Assembly (NCBI GenBank): GCA_030280995.1
Contig: JASXTE010000018.1
Span: 310,001-374,000 of the forward strand
Origin: Hemileia vastatrix
Lineage: Eukaryota; Basidiomycota; Pucciniomycetes; Pucciniales; Zaghouaniaceae
DNA: 64,000 nt
Direction of reading: 5' to 3'
The position numbers and the translations under genes are program-made. A model generated the notes under the pieces. It was not told where the DNA came from. It saw only the letters and a list, made by a program, of their open reading frames with translations, and ran no database searches. Positions 46,262-55,154 of the stretch are shown one piece after another (within the stretch, counting starts at the first letter, position 1; every line of letters begins with the position of its first letter).

Positions 46262-46665
46262 GTTATTATAAATGAAGATGAAAAGGAGCAGAAACAAGCA
46301 GATGAGATAGAGAGATGAAAAGGAGCAGAATCAAATAGATGAAATGGGGAGAAATTCTGAGAAGATAGAATGAACAGGATGGGATGAGAATTGAAGTGCG
46401 CAGCAAGGTAGAAGGCATATCCAGGGAGTAGTCCAAGATGTGGTTATGGCAGAAAGTAGGTCAAGATGTGGTTATGACAGAAGGTTGTCCGATATGTGGT
46501 TATAAAAAATAGAGTAAAAAAATGTTGGATAAGAGGTGAACATTGACACGTAAAGTGTCTAATAACCCAATTATTAGCAAAAATAATTGCGGAAGATAAT
46601 TGGGGTATGCAGATTATTTTCCGCAATTAATTTAATTGCGGATCGGTCAACATTGATACCCCCTA

Positions 46666-48471
46666 TAATGTAAGATATTAAATTATAAATATAGGCATGA
46701 TAGGAGGGCACTTAATAGAACTTAATTATACTATGTGACACCTTAATACTGTATCACACAGTTTGAAACATTTGAAACAAAATGTGTCATGATGGGCAAT
46801 GAAATTGCTTGGACAGACACTTTCAAAATTAATACTGACCATAATACACAAATATGAAACCTTGGCATCTATCCAATAAAATATTTTCCTTCTGATAAAT
46901 GGATTTTTCTTAGTTACTCCCTGTTAAAAAGTGTCCTTGTGAGGTTTGTCTGACCTTCAGGGGGATAATTTGGCCACATCAAACTACTTCTATTTCCATG
47001 ATTGACCAAAATATCATCCTCATTTCCATCTAAAGAATTGATCTCATCTGACTGTAGCTGATCAAAGGGGTCCACCACAAGTTTAGCCAAAATTTTGGTG
47101 AACACTTTTTTGATGGATAGTGACTAAGCGGTGCTTTCCAAAATTGTCCACCTGAAGTTAGGCTAAACTTCAGAAGGATAAATTAATTATGAATACCAAA
47201 TTAACTGAAGAATACTTTTGCCCTAGCTACTCTGCATCATAAAAGTGTCCAACTTAGGTTTAGCCATCATTCAGGTACACACTTTTGGAAAGGCACAGTC
47301 TGATGGGTTTAATATCTCTATATGGAAATAAGTATGAGTTTTTAATCAACATGGAACTAGAATTAATTTAATATGGCCAAAGTGTCCAGCTGAAGTTTGG
47401 CCAAAATACAGATGGAAAATTTAATGAGGATTACTTGATGAAATGAAGAAGACTTGCAATTACTTTCCATCATAAAATTTTCAAACTTAAGTTAATCAAA
47501 AATTGTGGTGACACTTTTGTCAGATCCAGTCATATGGGATCAACTCTCTATATGGCAATGAGAATCAATTTTTAGTCAATCATGGTACTAGAAGTAATTT
47601 GATAAAGACAAAGTTTCCAACTAAAAATTGGAAAAAAATCAGTTGAACACTTCATTTAGTTTTTCAAAAAAACAAATTAAGTAAAATTTTATTCCTGATG
47701 GTGCCCATTTTATCCAACACCTCTTCTGAGCTTTAAAAGTAGGCATTTAGCTTAAATTTTTAATTTCATATAAAATCCCATTTATTCAACCTATTTCTTT
47801 TTATCCCTTTTTTTCATTTTAGATATAAATTAATTTTATGTAAAACAAATCATTTTCATAATTTTTTACCTGTATTTAATAAAATTATTAAAGGTTTAAC
47901 ATCACCCTGTAAGCGTTTGGCACATGTTTTTTTTCTATACTAATAAAAATAATAATATTCTGGTGACAAAAAATTGATCAAATACCAGTGGATATGTTTT
48001 AAAAAAATACCAGTTGCACTGAAGAAGACCTGCACCCTAGATACTCACCATCAATAAAGTGCCCAACACAAGTTTGGCCAAACTTGTGCTGGGCACTTTT
48101 GGTCAGGTGCAGTCAGATGAGATCAATTCTCTCTATGGCAATGAAAAAAAATTTTTGATAAAAAATTTCACTAGAAGTAGTTTTATGTAGCCTAATTTTC
48201 CACCTAGAGTTCATCCAAACCACAGGTGCACAATTTTTTATCTTTGAAAAACAGTCAATTTAGTACAATTTATCCCTGATGGCTTTCATTTGCTTCAACA
48301 CCTCTACTGGCCTTTTATAGTAGGAATATTACTTGGATTTCTTTTTTCATATTTGATCCCTTTAATTTAATTTTTTATTCCTCATATTGCTTTTGGATAT
48401 CAATTAATAATTTTTAAAATAAATTATTTCCATATTTTTATACATTTATTTAATAATATTATAAATGGCCT
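46666..48471. other. Degenerate repeat DNA between Harbinger and element F
   Basis: No gene. Similar phrases recur: AAAGTGTCCAACTTAGGTTTAGCC-like text near 47245, 47385 and 48056, and a unit around CTCTCTATATGGCAATGAG near 47320, 47550 and 48130. CTGAAGTT...AACTTCAG at about 47152-47174 is an inverted repeat. This looks like an old satellite or decayed MITE cluster. Confidence 0.55.
48056..48099. repeat. 44-bp near-perfect palindrome
   Basis: AAAGTGCCCAACACAAG then TTTGGCCAAA then the complement CTTGTGCTGGGCACTTT, with one mismatch and no loop. Related half-sites are scattered over 46930-47560. Confidence 0.9.
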
Positions 48472-49562
48472 TGTAGACAATCCTATAGTGCTAGCTATAG
48501 GCCTTGACCAAGGGAGTTGGAGTAAAACAAGAATAAAAACCCCTGTACCTTTAGAAAAATAGAGTGAGATTTACCTGTTACAGTAAATTGGTTCCTGTAA
48601 CCACAAAATGCTTTTCCAAACACACTTGACTGCTTAATCAGTCAAGAAAGTAGTCTCCAGAAAGACTACCAAACCAAAGAACTGAAATGCAGACTAATGT
48701 CCACACCAGAGAAAGCAATGATACTTGATGTAGGTTGCAAATCCACACCAGAGACAGCAACGATACTTGCTATAGCTTGCAAGACTATAGCAGAGAAAAC
48801 AGTTGCTAAGCTAAGTTAAATGAAGAACTTACTTGCAACAAAAACAGCCAAATTGTGGCCAACAAACAGTGAAAACTGAGTGAGGAACCAGGATATCATC
48901 TCCAGATGGTTGAATGATAATTAAGGTTGCCCCCAAACTGTCTTATTCACTATATACACACAGACTACTAATCAAGAGCCCATGCACACCTGCAAATCCG
49001 GTTTTCCTGACCACCAAATTGCATAAAACCTCCCTAGAAGTGCTTCCAGCCCTCTAGCACTGACGCCGGCAGTCTTCCTGGCACTGGGAAGCCCGACTGA
49101 GGCGGCCTGACCACCCTGAAGCCAGAAAACCACCAAAAACACCCAAACTACTCAGAAAATTCACCTAGAACTACTAAAATCCTTAAAACACATAATTACA
49201 CTACAAGACCATTGAGACATGAAATGTAGAGAAAATTCCCCTCTTTCCAATGGTACTAAGAACTTAACCCTAAGACTTAAGGTTAGCCCATAAAACACAA
49301 AAAACAAAATTTAACAGCAATCTTTTAAAAATGAAAAGTGAGAAATTATCCCCCAAATACTTATGCTGTGAAAAATGTCGACAAGACATAAAATATAGAG
49401 AAAAACCTGAGCTATCAAATGGTAACATCCAGATCCATGTAGTCCCAAGATTTGCTGTGTAATTCCAGAAAAAAACTTAATTATTTAACAATGCCATTTA
49501 AGGCATACCAAAACAACACCAAATAAACCAACAAAGGGCTCCGCCAATGTTGGAAGTCCACA
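48472..49562 (-). repeat. 3' LTR of element F (1091 bp)
   Basis: TGTAGACAATCC to GGAAGTCCACA on the plus strand; same length as and homologous throughout to the C LTR. Confidence 0.92.
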
Positions 49563-49572
49563 TCCTCTCCCC
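49563..49572 (-). other. Polypurine tract of element F
   Basis: Plus-strand TCCTCTCCCC, i.e. GGGGAGAGGA on the element strand, directly before its 3' LTR. Comparable with GGAGGGAGGA in A. Confidence 0.85.
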
Positions 49573-49643
49573 AATATAGAATTTCCACATTCTCCTATAC
49601 AACAAACACCATGTTCAGCTTTCTTTCCAAATCTGCTTCTGGC

Positions 49644-50247
49644 ATGGGCCCCTTCCAATACTGCATTGACAATAATCTCATCTGCTTCATCTCACCACCA
49701 ACTCATCCCTACAGAACCTCCTTTGATTCCTGCCACTCTAGAAAAAAGACTTGCTTCAGACCTGGTCCATTGTCTTCTGCAACTTCTTCACCTTCTCCAC
49801 AACCTGATCCACCTTCTACCAGCACCAAAAGATCCAGGCCATCTATCCTGACACCAGACTGGTCCACAAATTACACCCTCCAAAAAAGACTGTCCACACT
49901 ACTACTACCACTACTTCCACCATCCCTGGTCCATCTGATGGTAAACACAAAATTTGTTCTTACTGAGCTCCAATCTGACCAATTTCCAGTTCATTTTTCT
50001 TCTTGACAGCGATGATGACAATGTGGGATCTATTGAAAAACCCCCGCCTAACCCATTTCCCACCATTAAGGAAAAATGTCAACAATATTCTTCTCAACAG
50101 AAGCATCTCTTATTAAACTATTTCCAATCCACTCCTGCTAGGGACCCACAAGATCTTGAGAAAAGGAAGAACCTCATACACCAATTCAAAGCTAATGATG
50201 AACATTTTGTCACATCTCTTGATTCTATTCTGCCTCCTGACTCTTGA
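49644..50247 (+). pseudogene. Antisense gene as1 of element F, broken
   Basis: Aligned with as1 of C: MGPFQYCIDNNLIC...FDSCHSRKKTC, basic STKRSRP, intron 49941-49989 (GTAAAC...TCCAG, 49 bp) at the same place, then YFQSTPARDPQDLE and LIHQFKANDEHF. An in-frame upstream ATG exists at 49611. Defects: one-base deletion near 49852 in exon 1 and one-base insertion near 50004. The first Cys of each half of the cluster is Phe (FQYC, FDSC), whereas C has Cys (CQYC, CNVC). The start is 82 bp from the 3' LTR, as in A (124 bp). Confidence 0.75.
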
Positions 50248-50334
50248 TTAATCTCTTGACTTAGAAATAAAAGAAGATCTTTACTCCTCCATACTTCCTG
50301 AATGTAGCTAATCATCATAAAAAAGTTCCTCATT

Positions 50335-50760
50335 TTACAGTCTTGGGGGACTAATCCTCAGTTTTAAGTCTTGGGGGACTAACAGCCCTCATTTTATAGT
50401 CTTTGGAGACTAAAAATCTAAATCAAAAAGACAGAACCAGAGATCAAAACATTTAAGACCCAAAGAAACAAACTAATATTCTGAGGTACTGTCTACAGAG
50501 CAGCCAGCTCATCAGTTACCCCCACACTTGCCTTAACAAAATTGAGATACTCCCCCTTGGATGCCCTCTACCAGAATAACACCAACTCCCATTATCAGTT
50601 TAAAGTCCTAAAGGACTCAACCATTCAACCATCCTCAGTTTATAGTCTTGGGGGCTGTATAATTTTTCAGTTTAAAGTGTTGACAGACTTCCTAGAGTTC
50701 AGTTTAAAGTCTTGACAGACTTCTTGAAATTTTTAGTTTAAAGTCTTAACAGAATGATGC
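50335..50760 (-). repeat. Hairpin/TTAAACTG repeat array of element F
   Basis: About eight copies, seen on the plus strand as CAGTTTAAAGTCTTGACAGA, TCCTCAGTTTTAAGTCTTGG and variants. A decayed copy of the larger stem-loop (50483-50522, AGAGCAGCCAGC with CAGTTACCCC) lies inside. Same position as in C. Confidence 0.85.
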
Positions 50761-50900
50761 ATAGCAAGGGCAGTGCCGCCTCCATGCACAATGCACCACT
50801 GCCTACCTTCTGAAATTCCACTCTTTCTACACCATCTACACATCACTGATAAATCTGTTAATTTATCTCTTTTCTTCCCACTATTGCTCCTTCACAGTTT

Positions 50901-52458
50901 ATGGCTAGATCACCTAAATTTAACCCATTGGACCTTCCCTGCTTCACTGCTCCAAAAGACTATGCTTGCAAAAAGTGCATCCACATGTGCAGACCTTGCA
51001 CTTTCACTCATCCTACTCCTAAGGCCAAACTCTATAACAGGGCCTGTGATTCTTAAAACTCTAAAAAGAAAAGGTGTGACAGAAATCCCAATTACCCAAT
51101 ACCTCCACCTTCACCTTCACATAAATATATATCCAGATCACCTACCAGCTCACCAGAGTATGGACCTGCTTCTTCCTCCTTGTCTTCTGCTCCTTCCAGA
51201 AGATCACACCTCTCTACTCCCAAACCCAAGCCCAAAAGACAAGCTTTATCATCCCAGGAGTCTGCTTTCCTCTCTGAAACTTCATTAAAAATAGAGCCAA
51301 AATCAGCTCCTAGGCTGCTAGACTGTGTCCAAGCGGCTATCCCAACGTCAGGTGGCCCGCCTGCCTCATCAGAAAACAAAAAAAAGGCTCAAAACATCCA
51401 AATTCAGCCAAAAAACAACCAAATTCTTCCATCCAACACCAATAATTCATCACTAAAACCTTCTAATGCTCCCAGAGCAATGCGTACCTCCGACATTTCT
51501 TCTTCTATTAACACCAGAACAGCCAACACTGCTTCTAAACGCAAAACTCCTGTTGCTTCAGGAGAAAAAAACTTCACCTCTCCTCTGGCCACCAATTATT
51601 CTTCTGATATCTCTTTTTCTTCTGAATCTTCATCCAGCAGATCCCAATCAGCCACCAGATCACCATCTCCTGGTCCTTCCCTCAATCAAACTGGCACTCC
51701 TCCCCAAGCATCTAGTAAACCTTCCACAAGCAATAATATAAACAATGACAACAACAACAGCCCTGCTGCTGCAACTAGAGCCCAGGAAACTCTTTCTTCT
51801 CCTTCATCTTCTCAACACCATTCAGAGAATTACCCAGAAAATCCATACCTCCATCTGGTGGACCCTCATACAATACCTATTCAACACTCTTCAGCCATCC
51901 ATATTCCAGCTGCATACAAATTTGAAGATCTCCCAATCTGTAAGTACCAAAATAAGTAACAAAATTCAATTTCTTCAACAGATAATATTTATTGAACGAA
52001 TTCCCCTGATTTTAGTTGGAGCCCCACCTCCTGCAACTGCATTTGGAACTGGCCAACCCCTAGAAACTACCTTGATGCTGGATTACACTGATATGAAGCA
52101 ACACCTTAGCATGATGTGTTCAAAAATGCTTAAAGCCTTTGCTCTTCATGGTCCATTGAATGATTTTAAAAATAATCTAAGAAAACAACTCCTTGATGAC
52201 CACTGGAAGATGTCACAAATTATCAAGCACACTTTCCAGCACTCAATTCCTACTTCTTCCTCTTCTTTCCAAAATTTACCTTCCAACCCAGTTTCAGACC
52301 ATTATAACCCCCATACTTTCTCCAGAAGCCTGCACCACAAAAAACACAGTTCTTCCTCTAATCCAAACAAGAAACAAAAATGCCATAACCATCCGGACCA
52401 AACCCCCAGAGGCTTCTTCATTCGTCATTATATAAAATATTTTAAACAAAATTACTAA
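50901..52458 (+). pseudogene. Antisense gene as2 of element F, Zn2Cys6-like
   Basis: Exon 1 50901-51939, intron 51940-52015 (GTAAGT...TTTTAG, 76 bp, phase 1), exon 2 52016-52458, about 493 residues. N-terminus: CFTAPKDYACKKCIHMCRPC, 13 residues, then CDS-stop-NSKKKRC; TAA at 51054-51056 replaces the Cys of C and is the only internal stop. Middle: YPIPPPSPSHKYISRSP, SAPSRRS, then a long Ser/Asn/Pro-rich stretch (SRSQSATRSPSPGPS). Exon 2: GAPPPATAFGTGQP, then a helical LDYTDMKQHLSMMCSKM and LRKQLLDDHWKM segment, and a Lys/His-rich tail. This shows the full gene of which C has a truncated copy. Confidence 0.75.
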
Positions 52459-52510
52459 CTAGAAAAATAATAACAGCTAACAGATATATAAAAGTTTAGT
52501 TTAGTTTATT

Positions 52511-52520
52511 TTTACTTTTA

Positions 52521-52551
<31 letters not shown>

Positions 52552-52831
52552 TTAATTTTAATTTTAATTTTAATTTTGATTTTGATTTTGATTTTGATTT
52601 TGATTTTGATTTTTATTTTTATTTTTATTTTTATTTTTATTTTTATTTTTATTTTTATTTTTATTTTTATTTTTATTTTTATTTTTATTTTTATTTTTAT
52701 TTTTATTTTTATTTTTATTTTTATTTTTATTTTTATTTTTATTTTTATTTTTATTTTTATTTTTATTTTTATTTTTATTTTTATTTTTATTTTTATTTTT
52801 ATTTTTATTTTTATTTTTATTTTTATTTTTA

Positions 52832-52862
<31 letters not shown>

Positions 52863-53336
52863 TTTATTTTATTTTATTTTTATTTTTATTTTATTTTATT
52901 TTATTTTAATTTTAATTTTATTTCATTTTTATTTCATTTTTATTTTATTTTTATTTTTATTTTTATTTTTATTTTTATTTTTATTTTTATTTTTATTTTT
53001 ATTTTTATTTTTATTTTTATTTTTATTTTTATTTTTTTATTTTTATTTTTATTTTTATTTTTATTGTTATTTTTATTTTTATTTTTATTTTTATTTTTAT
53101 TTTTATTTTTATTTTTACTTTTATTTTTATTTTTATTTTTATTTTTATTTTTATTTTTATTTTTATTTTTATTTTTATTTTTATTTTTATTTTTATTTTT
53201 ATTTTTATTTTTATTTTTATTTTTATTTTTATTTTTATTTTTATTTTTATTTTTATTTTTACTTTTATTTTTATTTTTATTTTTATTTTTATTTTTATTT
53301 TTATTTTTATTTTTATTTTTATTTTTATTTTTATTT
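52511..53336. repeat. (ATTTTT)n microsatellite, left of element E
   Basis: Hexanucleotide array of about 0.8 kb, with TTTTGA repeats at 52576-52612 and an interruption block at 52855-52950 (ATTTTAATTTTAATTTTATTTC). Another interruption is ATTGTT near 53064. Confidence 0.97.
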
Positions 53337-54468
53337 TGTCAGCCAGGCTATTCCAGGAGTGCAGTAAATGATATGTTAACTTATAATACCTGAAAGAGGG
53401 CGTAAGAATTGTATTTAATGTATATAAATTAATATTTTATTGCATAATAAAATTATATAAGTATCTTATTACATATAAGTGTTATATTAATTTTATTGTT
53501 TATATAAATTTTTATACATTTAAATTATGATATATTTTATATTCTACAAATAATGGCGCATTTTTATGTATTTAATAATTATAAATTTATATTTAATTAA
53601 TTAAAAACATATATTATAATTATAAGTGTAAAATTGACTTATAATATAATTAAATTAATTATTTAAATTTATTATTAAATAACACCTTTCATATAATATT
53701 AAAAAATAATTAATGAAGCTTCTTTTGACCCTTAAGTGTGTCAGGAAAAACAATTAATTAATTTTTACTAAATTGAGATTAATTACATATTTTGTTACGT
53801 AACAATATTCTTTGTTTCACTTAAAAATCCTTAAATCAGACTGTTTAATCTGTTTTGAATTATTTTTCTCATATTCTATATGTCCCAGGCTTGTTTAGTT
53901 ATTTAATAGTTTTACTTACTGATTTGGGAATTAATTGTGGGAAAGTTGAATTCTTAATTGGGGTTTTTAATTATTTGTTTCATATTTTTCTCTACATTGT
54001 TATGTTTTACTTATTCTTTTATATTTTTGTTTCATTCTATTATAATTCTTGTATTTACAAATATAGTAGCGCTTCAGAGGACCCATTTCCTATAAAAAGG
54101 CCTTGGATAATCCCCTGTAGCTCATCACTTACTATATACTCAACAATTTAAATTTAATTTTATTACGTTTATTATTATTTTTTATTAGTATTAAAATCTA
54201 ATTAAAAATTTTATATAACAATTAAAAGGTTGCCTTAAGTCTGATAGTAATTAAAGTGTTTGCCGCGCAGAACCCTTACTTAAAATAATATTAATATTAA
54301 TAAAACCAATTTTGTGTCACCTCTCAAATCACTTGTCGTTGCTTTCTCTTAAATAGATTAAATAATTTCATTTGTTTTTATTTCTTTTATTTCTCAATCA
54401 CTATTTTCTTCTTGTCCTCCTCTCTCTTCTTCCCTCTTTTCTTATCTCTTCTAGACGACTGACCGACA
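53337..54468 (+). repeat. 5' LTR of element E
   Basis: TGTCAG start next to the microsatellite; ends GACCGACA, aligned with GACGGACA at 62376-62383. Flanking TATTT on both sides could be the target duplication but is uninformative in this repeat. Confidence 0.85.
54091..54100 (+). promoter_or_regulatory. TATA box of element E 5' LTR
   Basis: TATAAAAAGG, conserved at 62007-62016 in the 3' LTR; good TATA match with GCTTCAGAGGACCC upstream. Likely start of the genomic transcript about 30 bp downstream. Confidence 0.55.
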
Positions 54469-55154
54469 ACTGAGGGCCTTTCCAAACGACGACGACGATC
54501 GAGCCTGGAGACGAACGACAAACGCACGGACCACCTAGCAAAAACAAAACTTTTTCTCCGACCGTGTTTCGAACTTGGGTTCGATTTCTTAGGTTTATAT
54601 TATATTAATTCATATATTATTTTGAAGTGATTTTTCGATCACTATAGTAAGCTCACCTTTGCACCTCTCACTCATATTACTATATTTTTACTGCAATAAC
54701 AGTGATTGTGGCTTAATTGCTGATTCACTGAGTGTAAGTGTTCAATTATTAAAAAAATTTTTTTTCCTAGTTGACCATTATAGAGTGTTAAATCCTCTTA
54801 GTCCTAGAAGAATTGACATTATTATTAATACAAATTGAATTATTAAATTAATTTTTTTATTATTATTGATTATTGTTAATTTTTGTTGACTTAAAAGTAC
54901 TTTGTGCTTAGTCCCAAATATATTGCCATATTTAATATTTGTAATTAATTGTTTGAATTAACTTGATTGTTTATTCCCAATTTAACCTTGCAATCCATTT
55001 TATTAATTAATTTTTTATAATTATTAATTTATATTAAAAAAAAAAGTTTTTTTTTTTATAATTTAATTAATAAATTTTTTTTTATTTTTTGGAGCAATTA
55101 TTAACTAACTTTTATTTTTTTTTTAAAAAAAAGTTAATTAATCTTCCCACTATT
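54469..55154 (+). other. Leader region of element E
   Basis: Untranslated leader between LTR and gag ATG. No clear TGG-type primer site immediately follows the LTR; chromoviruses can self-prime, but I cannot demonstrate that here. It contains ACGACGACGACGATCG and long T runs. Confidence 0.5.

Larger units (their letters stand above)
39134..46665 (+). mobile_element. PIF/Harbinger DNA transposon with TET/JBP-like cargo
   Basis: Terminal inverted repeats: TAGGGGGTATCAATGTT at 39134 and its inverse ending CCCCCTA at 46665, continuing with GATCCGCAATTA. The usual 3-bp TWA duplication is not clear (TAT left, TAA right). Inside are a DDE transposase (+), a TET/JBP-like oxygenase (+) and a Myb/SANT-like gene (-). 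Transposase plus Myb-like protein is the known PIF/Harbinger pair; the oxygenase is extra. It also holds a large purine/pyrimidine inverted repeat (about 41270-41900). All three genes carry stops, so the element is inactive. Confidence 0.82.

Noticed and set aside
39131..46668. Exact TTA/TAA target duplication of the Harbinger element
   Set aside because: Flanking triplets differ by one base in every placement of the ends I tried.
52576..53393. Long frames encoding Phe-Ile or Leu-Phe repeats
   Set aside because: Translation of the (ATTTTT)n microsatellite, also at 62287-63706; not genes.
54560..54590. tRNA-like TTCGAACTTGGGTTCGATTTC segment
   Set aside because: Resembles a T-arm by chance, with no cloverleaf around it.
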